Shown one piece after another: positions 31,760-39,810 of a stretch of DNA of 42,609 bases. The notes beneath the pieces are model-generated. The model searched no databases. It was not told where the DNA came from and worked only from the letters and a program-made list of their open reading frames with translations. Location of the stretch: NCBI RefSeq assembly GCF_937146585.1, contig NZ_CAKZRO010000048.1:1-42609 (forward strand). The letters are read 5' to 3'. Source of the DNA: an uncultured Halorubrum sp. GTDB taxonomy: Archaea; Halobacteriota; Halobacteria; Halobacteriales; Haloferacaceae. Numbering within the stretch: position 1 is the stretch's first letter; every line of letters starts with the position of its first letter. The position numbers were made by a program, and so were the translations under genes.

Positions 31760-32597
31760 GTTCCCCGTCGACGGCGTCGTGGACGCCCACGTCCACCTGA
31801 TGCCCGAGCGCCTGATGGCCGCCATCCGGGAGGCGCTCGGCGACGACGCCGGCTGGGCGTTCGACCACCCGACCGACCGCGAGCGGATGGAGGCGACGCT
31901 GGCCGACGCGGGCGTCGAGCGGTACGCCGCGCTCCCGTACGCCGCGCGTCCGGGGGCGGCCGCCGACCTCAACGAGTGGGTGATCGACGCCGCCGCGGCG
32001 TCCGACCGCGCGGTCCCGTTCGCCACGGTCCACGCCGCCGACGACGATCCGGGGACCGTCGTCTCCGACGCCTTCGACGCCGGCGCGCGCGGCCTGAAGC
32101 TCCAGCTCCCGGTTCAGGGGTTCGCGGCCGACGACCCGCGGCTCGACCCGGCCTACGAGGTCGTCGCCGCCCGCGACGCGCCGGTCGTGCTCCACGCCGG
32201 GACGGCGCCGATGTTCGAGGACAGCCCCCACGTCGGCGTCGAACGCTTCGAGTCGTTCCTCGCCTCTTACCCCGACGTGCGGGTGTGCGCCGCGCACATG
32301 GGCGCGTACGAGGTCGACGCGTTCGTCGGGCTCGCCCGCGACAACGACAACGTCTTCCTCGACACCACCTTCGCCATGTCGAGCGTGGCCGAGACGTACA
32401 TGGACTTCGACCCCGCGAGCGTCGACGACGACACGCTGATCGAGCTCTCCGAGTCGGTCATGTACGGGTCGGACTACCCGAACATCCCGTATCCCTACGC
32501 CCGGGAGCGGGAACACCTGCTCTCCCGGGACCTCCCGGTTGCGGCCCAGCGTGACATCTTCTCTCGAACCGCGCGGCGCTTCCTCGGCGACGACTGA
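31752..32597 (+). CDS. Amidohydrolase-2 family metal-dependent hydrolase (ACMSD-like)
   Basis: The 281-residue protein starts MTEFPVDGVVDAHVHLMPER with the metal-binding HxH (H13, H15). Further ligands are in VVLHAGTAP, CAAHMGAYE and YGSDYPNIPYPY. This is the TIM-barrel layout of amidohydrolase-2 enzymes, which include decarboxylases of aromatic acids and lactone hydrolases. The substrate is not determinable. Overlap of 8 nt with the thioesterase gene suggests joint action on a carboxylic or CoA-derived intermediate. Convergent with the PaaK-like gene. Confidence 0.9.
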   Translation: MTEFPVDGVVDAHVHLMPERLMAAIREALGDDAGWAFDHPTDRERMEATLADAGVERYAALPYAARPGAAADLNEWVIDAAAASDRAVPFATVHAADDDPGTVVSDAFDAGARGLKLQLPVQGFAADDPRLDPAYEVVAARDAPVVLHAGTAPMFEDSPHVGVERFESFLASYPDVRVCAAHMGAYEVDAFVGLARDNDNVFLDTTFAMSSVAETYMDFDPASVDDDTLIELSESVMYGSDYPNIPYPYAREREHLLSRDLPVAAQRDIFSRTARRFLGDD

Positions 32598-32651
32598 GGG
32601 ACGGCGTCGCTTCGTCGGTGACGGCGGGTGTCCGTGGGGCCCGCCGTGCGC

Positions 32652-33815
32652 TCAGTACCGCTCGTCCACGACGCCGGGATCGTCGAGGTCCGCGACCAGT
32701 TCGACGGCGTCGGGCGTCACGATGAGGCGATCGCCGAGCGCCGCGCGCAGCTCGTCGACGTCGGCCTCGCCCTCGCAGACCACGACGAGGCGGTCGGTGG
32801 TCTCCGGCTGCGACACCTCGACGCGGTACTCGCCGGTCAACCCCTCGAAGCCGGCCAGCACGGTCTCGACGCTCTCCGGGTACACCTTCACGCCCTTGAC
32901 CTTCAGCCGCTCGTCCGTGCGACCGATGACGCCGTCGGGCAACACGACGGTCCCGTCCCGAACCGCCAGTTCGGCGAGGTCACCGGTCCGGTAGCGCACC
33001 AGCGGGATGCCCTCCTTCCGGAGGTGTGTCACGACGACCTCCCCGCGCTCGCCGGCGTCTAAGGCCTCGCCGGTGTCCGGGTCGACGACCTCCACGACGG
33101 CGTAGTCGTCGCGGACGCGGAGCCCGTCCTCGGCGGCGGTCTCGGCGGCCACGGGCATGATGTGTCGCGTGCCGAAGTAGTCCACCGCCGTGGACGCGTC
33201 GAGCGCGTCCTTGACCGCTTCGCGGCGGCCGGGGATCGAGGTGAACGGCTCGCCGGCGCCGACGAACGTGTCGACCGAGCCGCCCTCCGCGCCGATCTTC
33301 AGCGCGAAGCTCGGGTTGCCCACGACGGCGTCCACGTCGTACGCCTCGATGGTCGCGGCGGCCTGCTCGGAGTCGCCGGGACCGAGCGGGAACACCTCCG
33401 CGCCGAGGCGTTCGAGCGCCCGGTGGAGGACGTAGCCGGTGCCGAACAGCTCGTAGCCGAACGTGTTGACGACGCGGTCGCCCGGCTCGATGCCGGCGCG
33501 TTCGAGCACCTCGGCGTTGGCGGCCGCCTGCCCGTCGAGGTCGTCGGCCGTGTCGAACACCGGCCGGAGCCGCTCGCCCATCGGCGAGAACGTGACCATC
33601 GCCGCGCCGTCGTACAGCGACCCGCTCGGCGGCGCGTCCTCGAAGTCGGCCTCGAGCTCGGCGGCCGTCGTGAACGGGAGGGCGCGGAAGTCGGCCCACG
33701 AGTCCACCGCCGTCGGGTCGACGCCCGCGTCCGCGAACTTCTCGGCGTAGAAGTCGCGGTCGGCGACCCGCTCCAGCTGCTCCCCCACCGCCGCGAGTGT
33801 ACTGTCGTCGTACAT
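32652..33815 (-). CDS. PaaK-like AMP-dependent acid-CoA ligase with degenerate ATP loop
   Basis: The 387-residue protein follows phenylacetate-CoA ligase order: DRDFYAEKFADAGV, DFRALPFTT, a FGYELFGTGYVLHRALERLG block, AVVGNPSFALKIG, IPLVRYRTGDLAEL and the C-terminal hinge GRTDERLKVKGVKVYP. Where PaaK has SSGTTGKP, this protein has TFSPMGERLRP, and the A5 motif (usually YGLSE) reads YFGTRH. Adenylation may therefore be altered or lost. The ATG at 33815 is preferred to one six codons earlier because CTTTATG (33841-33847) is 28-30 nt away. It is separate from the liv operon on the same strand, with its own promoter. Confidence 0.82.
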   Translation of the reverse strand: MYDDSTLAAVGEQLERVADRDFYAEKFADAGVDPTAVDSWADFRALPFTTAAELEADFEDAPPSGSLYDGAAMVTFSPMGERLRPVFDTADDLDGQAAANAEVLERAGIEPGDRVVNTFGYELFGTGYVLHRALERLGAEVFPLGPGDSEQAAATIEAYDVDAVVGNPSFALKIGAEGGSVDTFVGAGEPFTSIPGRREAVKDALDASTAVDYFGTRHIMPVAAETAAEDGLRVRDDYAVVEVVDPDTGEALDAGERGEVVVTHLRKEGIPLVRYRTGDLAELAVRDGTVVLPDGVIGRTDERLKVKGVKVYPESVETVLAGFEGLTGEYRVEVSQPETTDRLVVVCEGEADVDELRAALGDRLIVTPDAVELVADLDDPGVVDERY

Positions 33816-33967
33816 CGCGTTAACACACGGCAAACTGCCACATAAAGCTCCGTCACCGGTGTGGAGACGGTGCGGGCGACGCCCGCGCGGGGCGGCGCCG
33901 TAACGGAAACGCGTGCGCGGTCAAGAGAGGCCGAAACGATAGGGACGCGGACCGCGGGCCGTCGCGT

Positions 33968-35014
33968 TCAGTACGCGAACGGCCACGTGCGCAAGTACTC
34001 CTTGATCTTGCCGAGCCCGGCCAACACCCCCTTCGGCTCGACGGCGAGCACGACGATGATGATCGCGCCGAAGAACACCGGCAGCAGCGCGGTCGCGTTG
34101 GTGCCCGTGAGGTCGGCGAGGAAGTTCAGCCCGTCGTTGAGGTAGTCCTGAACGAGCGTGACGACGCCGACGCCGAGCAGCGCCCCCCAGACGCGTCCGA
34201 GGCCCCCGAACAGCAGCATGACGTAGTGTTCGAGGGTGAGCCCGATCGTGAAGTACTCGGCGTTGATGAAGCCGATCTGGAACCCGAACAGGCCGCCCGC
34301 GACGCCGATCATGAACCCGCCGATGGCGAACGCGAGCAGCTTGTTCTTGAAGACGTTCACGCCGAGGACGGACGCGGAGAGGTCGTTCTCGTGGATGGCG
34401 CGGAACGTCTTCCCGATGCCGGTCCGGGAGAGGTTCAAAGAGAGCATCGCGAACACCAGCATGAGCACCAGCGCGAGCAGGTACTTGTCGACGGTCGTGC
34501 CGAGCGTGCCGACGGACCCGACGAGCCCGACGTTCGAGGGCAGCGACTGGGTGGTCCCGCCGTGGATGAAGGCGAGCTGGGAGTTCACGAAGAACCACTC
34601 CTCGGCGATGAACTGGAGCGCCAGCGTCGAGATGGCGATGTAGAACCCCTTGACGCGGAACGACGGCAGGCCGAAGCCGACGGCGACCAGCGCGGAGATG
34701 AGGCCGCCGACCGCGAGCGCCGGGAAGAGCCCCGCGCCGACGGCGAGCAGCCGGCTCGTGCTGTACGCGCCGATGGCCATGAACGCCCCCTGCGCGAGCA
34801 CGATCTCGCCGGCGTAGCCGAGGATGACGTTCAGCCCCAACACCGCGATGGCGAAGATGTACGCCTGCGTCAACAGCGTGGTCGTGCCGCCGCCGAGGAG
34901 GAACGGCGCGATGAACGGGATCGGCAGGCCCACGGCGAGGGCGATCTTCTGCGTCCGCCACCGGACCAGCCCCATCCGCGACTCGTAGTCGGTGAAGTAC
35001 TCACCGCAGGGCAT
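33968..35014 (-). CDS. livM: LivM-type ABC transporter permease
   Basis: The 348-residue protein has about 8-10 membrane helices and LivM landmarks: TQAYIFAIAVLGLNVILGYA, GEIVLAQGAFMAIGAYST, FRVKGFYIAISTLALQFIAE, the EAA-like NDLSASVLGVNVFKNK, and LFGGLGRVWGALLGVGVV. It forms the inner-membrane channel with LivH. The ATG at 35014 is preferred since GGGGGTGGT lies just upstream as a Shine-Dalgarno; an ATG at 35059 is the alternative. It is the last gene of the operon, 87 bp after livH. Confidence 0.9.
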   Translation of the reverse strand: MPCGEYFTDYESRMGLVRWRTQKIALAVGLPIPFIAPFLLGGGTTTLLTQAYIFAIAVLGLNVILGYAGEIVLAQGAFMAIGAYSTSRLLAVGAGLFPALAVGGLISALVAVGFGLPSFRVKGFYIAISTLALQFIAEEWFFVNSQLAFIHGGTTQSLPSNVGLVGSVGTLGTTVDKYLLALVLMLVFAMLSLNLSRTGIGKTFRAIHENDLSASVLGVNVFKNKLLAFAIGGFMIGVAGGLFGFQIGFINAEYFTIGLTLEHYVMLLFGGLGRVWGALLGVGVVTLVQDYLNDGLNFLADLTGTNATALLPVFFGAIIIVVLAVEPKGVLAGLGKIKEYLRTWPFAY

Positions 35015-35101
35015 GCGACCACCCCCGGTCGGCCGCGGCCGTTCGAGTCGTCGATGCACCGTCGGAGCGCCGCGTGGCGCGCGATCTGTGTCCCGTCATG
35101 G

Positions 35102-36055
35102 TCAGAGCCTCTCGATCCGCTCGGTCCCGAACAGGCCGTACGGCTTCACCAGGATGACGACGAGCAGGAGCACGAGCGGCAGGATCTCGCCGAAGCCCGC
35201 GCCGAAGTTGGCCTGGATGTCCGTGAACGGGACGTACACCGCGGTGCCGCCCACGAGGTAGTACGACCCGAGTTCCTGGAGGACGCCCACGACGATCGAG
35301 CCGATGAACGCCCCGGGGATGCTGTCCAGTCCGCCCAACACGACGGCGGCGAAGATGATGATCCCCGTGTTCTCGATGGAGACCGCCGCCCCGCCGCTGG
35401 ACGTCGCCAGCAGGATGCCGCCGATGGCGGTGATGGCGATGGAGAGCGTCCACGCGAGCGCGATGGTGCGCTCGATGGAGACGCCGAGCACCATCGCGGC
35501 CTGCTCGTCGCTGGCGGACGCCCGGAGGATCGACCCGGTGACGGTCCGCCGGAAGAACAGCATCAGCACGGCGACGACGACCAGCGCGATGGCGACGGCG
35601 ACGGCGTACGCCGCCTGTATCGACGTGCCGAGCGGGAGACTGAGCTGGCCGCCGAACGTCAGCGCCTCGGGGTACGCCTGCGCGTTCTGCCCGTACAGGA
35701 AGAAGATGACCCCCTCGAGGATGCTGCCGAGCGCCAGCGTCACGATGATCACCGACAACACCGGCTCGCCGATGAACTGGCGGAACACGACGCGTTCGAG
35801 CGCCAGCCCGAGAACGACGCCGAGCAGGACCGTCACGAGCACCGCCGCCCACGCCGGTATCGCCGCCGGGAGCACGGTGGCCGTGCCGAAGATGACGACC
35901 CCGTACGCGCCGACCATCGCGATCTGGCCCTGCGCGAAGTTCAGGACGCCGGTCACCTTGTAGATGAGCGAGAAGCCCATCGCCACGAGCGCGTACAGCG
36001 CGCCCAGTCCGAGGCCGCTCAGCGAGATGTCGATGAGCGTGACCCAGTTGACCAT
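35102..36055 (-). CDS. livH: LivH-type ABC transporter permease
   Basis: The 317-residue permease starts MVNWVTLIDISLSGLGLGAL and has LivH blocks YALVAMGFSLIYKVTGVLNF, AQGQIAMVGAYGVV, the EAA-like ILRASASDEQAAMVLGVSIE, and VVLGGLDSIPGAFIGSIVVG. About eight membrane helices are visible. The ATG is directly next to the end of the acyl-CoA synthetase gene, and a perfect Shine-Dalgarno GGAGGTGA lies 5 nt upstream. It pairs with LivM to form the transport channel. Confidence 0.94.
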   Translation of the reverse strand: MVNWVTLIDISLSGLGLGALYALVAMGFSLIYKVTGVLNFAQGQIAMVGAYGVVIFGTATVLPAAIPAWAAVLVTVLLGVVLGLALERVVFRQFIGEPVLSVIIVTLALGSILEGVIFFLYGQNAQAYPEALTFGGQLSLPLGTSIQAAYAVAVAIALVVVAVLMLFFRRTVTGSILRASASDEQAAMVLGVSIERTIALAWTLSIAITAIGGILLATSSGGAAVSIENTGIIIFAAVVLGGLDSIPGAFIGSIVVGVLQELGSYYLVGGTAVYVPFTDIQANFGAGFGEILPLVLLLVVILVKPYGLFGTERIERL

Positions 36056-38134
36056 CTAGCTCACCTCCAGTTCGCGCTCGTCGTCGAGGACCGGCTGGTC
36101 CACGTCCACGATGCGCATGACGCCGTGTTCCTCGGACTCTCTGCCGTCTTGGTACGTGATCGTGAGTTCCATCTCTACCTCCGTGCTGCCGTCGTACAGC
36201 GCCGTCACGAGGTCGCCGTATCGCTCGACGACGACCTCGCGGCGGAGCTTCCCGGTGCGGGTGAGCTCCCCGTCGTCGGCGTCGAACTCCTTGAACAGGA
36301 GCACGAACCGCCGGATCGGGTTGTCCAAGTCCTCGTTCGTCTCCGCGACGACGCCGCGGAGCAGCTCCAAGACCGGTTCCTTCCGCGTCAGGTCGCGGTA
36401 GCCCGCGTACTGGATGTCGCGCTGGTCGGCCCACTCGGCGACGTTGTCGTACCGGATGTTCAGGACCGCGGTGAGCTCCGCGCGGTCGTCGCCGACGACC
36501 ATCGCCTCCTTCACGTAGGGGTTGAACTTCAGCTTCGTCTCGACGCTGATCGGCGCGACGGCGGTGCCGTCGGTCATCTCCAAGACGTCGTCCATCCGGT
36601 CGAAGATCCGGACGTGGTCGTCGTCGGTGAGCGCGCCGAAGTCGTCGGTGTGGAGCCAGCCGTCCTCGAACGCCGACTCGGTCTTCTCCGGCATCCCGTA
36701 GTAGCCGGAGGTGACGACCGGGCCGCGCACGAGCAGTTCGCCGCCCGGCGTGATCCCCACCTCGACGTTCGGGAACACCTCGCCGACCGTCTCGACCTGA
36801 ACGTCGTCGTCGCGGTGCATCGTCACGAACCCGCAGACCTCGGACTGCCCCCAGATCTGTTTGAGCGGGACGCCCATCGCGTGGTAGTACTCGAAGTGGT
36901 CCTCGCCGAGGGGACCGCCGCCGGTGTAGACGTTCTTCGCGCGCTTCAGTCCGATCTTGTCGAGTATCGGGCGGTACGCCACCCAGTAGGAGAGCCACTG
37001 GGCCCCGCGCAGCCACGCCGGGGGCTCCTCGTCGTTCTTCTCGCCGATGACGTACTCGGCGTACTTCTCGCCGACGCTCATCGCCTTGTCGTACACCCAG
37101 CCTTTGAACCGCGAGGTGTTCTCGATCTTCGCCTTGACGTCCGCGACCCACGCCTCGTACCGCTTCGGCGACGAGAAGATGATCTCCGGGCCGATCTCCC
37201 GGAGGTCCTCCTCCTCGGTCTCGGGCTGCTCCGGGAAGTTCGCGGTCCACCCGGCGACGAACGCGGCCGCGAGGAGGATCATCTGCTCGCCCACCCACGC
37301 CATCGGGAGGTACGAGAAGTAGTCCGACTCCTTCGGCAGCGGGTCGATGTCGATGGCCGCGTTGGCGAGGTTCACGAGGTTGAAATGCGAGAGCCGGACG
37401 CGCTTCGGCATCCCCGTCGTCCCCGACGTGGGCGCGAGCATCGCGGTCGCCTCCGCGGGCACGGCCTGGATCTCGGACGCGAGGTAGTCGTCGGGCACGT
37501 CGCCGGACTCGCGGCGCTCGCGGCCGCGCTCCTCGACGTCCTCGTAGGCGACGATCTCGGGGTCGCCCGGCCCGGTCTTCTCGCCGTTCTCGTACCGGAA
37601 CATGCCCTTGTCGTCCCGGTAGATGATCGTCGACAGCGAGGGCACGTCGTCGGAGACGAGGAGGAGCTTGTCCACCATCTCCTGGTCTTCGGCGTACACC
37701 ACCTCGGGTTCGAGCAGCCGGAGCTGTTTCTCGATGTCCTCCGGCAGCATGTCCTCGTAGTTCGGCGCCGCCATCCCGCCGAGCGACTGCGCGGCGATCC
37801 ACGCCCACAGCTGGTGGGGGCGGTTGTACCCGATGGTGAACAGCACGTCCTCGTCGCCGAACCCGTACTCCTCTAACCCGAGCGCGAACCGCTCCACGCG
37901 GTCGTAGTACTCCTCCCAGGTGAACTCCTGCCAGACGCCGTACTGCTTCCAGCGCAGGGCGATGTCGTCCGGGTGCTCGGCGGCGTGGTCGATGAGGATC
38001 TCGGGGAGCGCCCGGTCGGAGACGATGGGCACCGACTCGCCCTCCGGCGCGGTCAGGACGCGCTCGACGGAGAGCCCCGAGTCGGCCGCGTCGCCCGACG
38101 CGACCCCCTCGGTCTCGGCGTTGTCGGCCGCCAT
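36056..38134 (-). CDS. AMP-forming acyl-CoA synthetase inside the liv operon
   Basis: The 692-residue enzyme is of the long-chain acyl-CoA synthetase type. The ATP-binding loop is AMLAPTSGTTGMPKRVRLSH. Further motifs are YLPMAWVGEQMIL, YTGGGPLGEDHFEYYHAMG, IWGQSEVCGFV, WLHTDDFGALTDDDHVRIFD and LTRTGKLRREVVVERYGD. It should adenylate a carboxylic acid and form the CoA thioester. The C-terminus runs about 60 residues past the usual hinge end. It abuts livG (TAG then ATG 1 bp apart) and livH, so it is part of the transport operon. Fatty or aromatic acid activation is inferred from context. Confidence 0.93.
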   Translation of the reverse strand: MAADNAETEGVASGDAADSGLSVERVLTAPEGESVPIVSDRALPEILIDHAAEHPDDIALRWKQYGVWQEFTWEEYYDRVERFALGLEEYGFGDEDVLFTIGYNRPHQLWAWIAAQSLGGMAAPNYEDMLPEDIEKQLRLLEPEVVYAEDQEMVDKLLLVSDDVPSLSTIIYRDDKGMFRYENGEKTGPGDPEIVAYEDVEERGRERRESGDVPDDYLASEIQAVPAEATAMLAPTSGTTGMPKRVRLSHFNLVNLANAAIDIDPLPKESDYFSYLPMAWVGEQMILLAAAFVAGWTANFPEQPETEEEDLREIGPEIIFSSPKRYEAWVADVKAKIENTSRFKGWVYDKAMSVGEKYAEYVIGEKNDEEPPAWLRGAQWLSYWVAYRPILDKIGLKRAKNVYTGGGPLGEDHFEYYHAMGVPLKQIWGQSEVCGFVTMHRDDDVQVETVGEVFPNVEVGITPGGELLVRGPVVTSGYYGMPEKTESAFEDGWLHTDDFGALTDDDHVRIFDRMDDVLEMTDGTAVAPISVETKLKFNPYVKEAMVVGDDRAELTAVLNIRYDNVAEWADQRDIQYAGYRDLTRKEPVLELLRGVVAETNEDLDNPIRRFVLLFKEFDADDGELTRTGKLRREVVVERYGDLVTALYDGSTEVEMELTITYQDGRESEEHGVMRIVDVDQPVLDDERELEVS
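36061..36068 (-). promoter_or_regulatory. Strong Shine-Dalgarno for livH
   Basis: GGAGGTGA on the minus strand, spacing 5 nt to the ATG, lies just before the stop codon of the preceding acyl-CoA synthetase gene. It supports the livH start and coupled translation. Confidence 0.8.
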
Positions 38135-38968
38135 CTACTCGACCCCCGTGTAGACGCGGGCGACCTCGGGGTCGTCCGTCACCGCCTCGGGCGGCCCGCG
38201 GGCGATGACGCCGCCCTTCTGCATGACGATCATCCGCTCGGAGACCGCGGTGACGACTTCGAGGTCGTGTTCGATCATCACGAGCGTCAGCCCTTCCTCC
38301 TCGTGGAGGTCGGTCAGGAACCGGATCATGTCGTACTTCTCGTCGAAGGTGAGCCCGCTCATCGCCTCGTCGAGCAGGAGCACGTCCGGTTCGAGCGCGA
38401 GCGAGCGGGCGAGGTCGACCCGTCGCTGGACGCCCAGCGGCAGCGTCGAGACCGTCGTGTGGCGGTACTCCCACAGCTCGAGGTAGTCGAGTATCTCCTC
38501 GACGAACCGCATGTTCTCGGCCTCCGTCTTCCGCCCGGTGCCGTAGTACAGCATCGCCGACAGCACGTTCGGGCGTTCGGCGACCGCCCGGGTCGTCATC
38601 ACGTTCTCCAAGACGTCCTCGCTCTCGAAGAGCTCCAACCCCTGGAACGTCCGACCGAGGCCGTGCCGGGCGCGGTAGTGTTCCGGCCTGCCGCTGACCT
38701 CCTCGCCGTTCAGGTACACGTCGCTCCCGGCGTCGGGCGTGTAGAAGCCGTTGAGGATGTTCAACAGCGTCGTCTTCCCCGCCCCGTTCGGGCCGACGAT
38801 GGACACCCACTCGCCGTCGGCGATGCCGAGCTCCACGTCGTCGACGGCGGTGATCGAGCCGAACGTCTTGGTCACGTTCCGGCAGCCGATCGCGGCCTCC
38901 TCGGGGGGCACGTGCGCGCCGCTCCTGAGCGACGCCGCGCGCGTCTCGGCCCCCTGATCGGCGCTCAT
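38135..38968 (-). CDS. livG: LivG-type ABC transporter ATP-binding protein
   Basis: The 277-residue ATPase has Walker A GPNGAGKTT (59-67), Q-loop GRTFQGLELFESEDVLENVM, signature LPLGVQRRVDLARSL, Walker B DVLLLDEAMSGL and switch IEHDLEVV. The signature's LPLG/LPYG form is normal for LivG. The ATG overlaps the livF stop (ATGA), and GAGGTG at 38975-38980 is its Shine-Dalgarno. It energises transport with LivF, and the two likely act as a heterodimer. Confidence 0.95.
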   Translation of the reverse strand: MSADQGAETRAASLRSGAHVPPEEAAIGCRNVTKTFGSITAVDDVELGIADGEWVSIVGPNGAGKTTLLNILNGFYTPDAGSDVYLNGEEVSGRPEHYRARHGLGRTFQGLELFESEDVLENVMTTRAVAERPNVLSAMLYYGTGRKTEAENMRFVEEILDYLELWEYRHTTVSTLPLGVQRRVDLARSLALEPDVLLLDEAMSGLTFDEKYDMIRFLTDLHEEEGLTLVMIEHDLEVVTAVSERMIVMQKGGVIARGPPEAVTDDPEVARVYTGVE

Positions 38969-39810
38969 CAGGTCCACCTCTTGCGGATCTTGTAGTGCCT
39001 GATGTCGGTGTACCGGGAGTCCTCGCTGGACGTCCCGAGGTAGAACTCCTTGATCTCCTCGCGCTCGACGAGCACGTCGGCCGGGTCGTGGAGCTCGATC
39101 TGGCCGTTCTCCATGACGTAGCCGTAGTCGGCGATCTCGAGCGTTCGCTTGGCGTTCTGGTCCGCGATGAGCATCGTGATGTCCTCCCGCTCGTTGATCT
39201 CCACGAGCGTCTCGAAGATGTCGCGGACCAGCTTCGGCGCGAGCCCGAGGGAGGGCTCGTCCAACAGGAGGAGGTTCGGCCGGTGGATCAGCGCGCGAGC
39301 GATGACGAGCATCTGCTGTTGCCCGCCGCTGGCGTAGCCGGCCTTGAGGTCCATGATGTCCTCCAGCTGCGGGAAGTACTCGAAGGCGATCTGGTAGTCG
39401 TCCTCGTCGAACTGGAACCGGCGGCCCTGGCGGTAGAGCCCGCACCGGAGGTTCTCCTCGACGGTGAGGTCCTCGAACACCCGCCGCCCCTCGAGGATGT
39501 GCGTGATGCCGCGCTCGACCATCTCGTTGGCGCCGTCGTTGGTCACGTCCTCGCCGCGCAGGAACACGCGCCCGCGGGTGACCTCGCCGCGCTCGCTCCG
39601 CCCGATGCCGCTTATCATCTTCAGGATCGTCGACTTCCCGGCGCCGTTCGGGCCGAGCAGCGCGACGATGTCGCCCTCGCTGGCCGACAGCGAGACGCCC
39701 TGTACCGCGAGGAAGTGCCGGTCGTAGACGATCTCGACGTTGTCGAGTTCGACGACCGGCCGGTCGCCGTCGTCTACCGCGGTCGCGGTCGCTTGCTCGT
39801 TGGTCGCCAT
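38968..39810 (-). CDS. livF: LivF-type ABC transporter ATP-binding protein
   Basis: The 280-residue ATPase has Walker A LLGPNGAGKST (51-61), LEGRRVFEDLTVEENLRCGL, signature ASGGQQQMLVIARALIHRPN, Walker B LLLLDEPSLGLAP and LIADQNAKRTLE, all typical of LivF. The start at ATG 39810 overlaps the stop of the binding protein gene by one base (TAATG). An upstream in-frame ATG at 39825 lies within that gene and is not used here. It is the second gene of the operon. Confidence 0.95.
   Translation of the reverse strand: MATNEQATATAVDDGDRPVVELDNVEIVYDRHFLAVQGVSLSASEGDIVALLGPNGAGKSTILKMISGIGRSERGEVTRGRVFLRGEDVTNDGANEMVERGITHILEGRRVFEDLTVEENLRCGLYRQGRRFQFDEDDYQIAFEYFPQLEDIMDLKAGYASGGQQQMLVIARALIHRPNLLLLDEPSLGLAPKLVRDIFETLVEINEREDITMLIADQNAKRTLEIADYGYVMENGQIELHDPADVLVEREEIKEFYLGTSSEDSRYTDIRHYKIRKRWT
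38975..38980 (-). promoter_or_regulatory. Shine-Dalgarno for livG
   Basis: GAGGTG on the minus strand lies about 6 nt before the livG ATG (38968), inside the end of livF. It supports the start in an overlapping gene pair. Confidence 0.65.

Noticed and set aside
34226..37876. A 1216-codon open frame on the plus strand
   Set aside because: It runs antisense through livM, livH and the acyl-CoA synthetase. Composition is Arg/Glu/His/Val rich with no domain motif. Long antisense frames are expected in very G+C-rich haloarchaeal DNA.
35001..38810. A 1269-codon open frame on the minus strand overlapping livH, acs and livG
   Set aside because: It is out of frame with those genes, is extremely Arg-rich and has no motif. 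The overlapping real genes carry clear family signatures.
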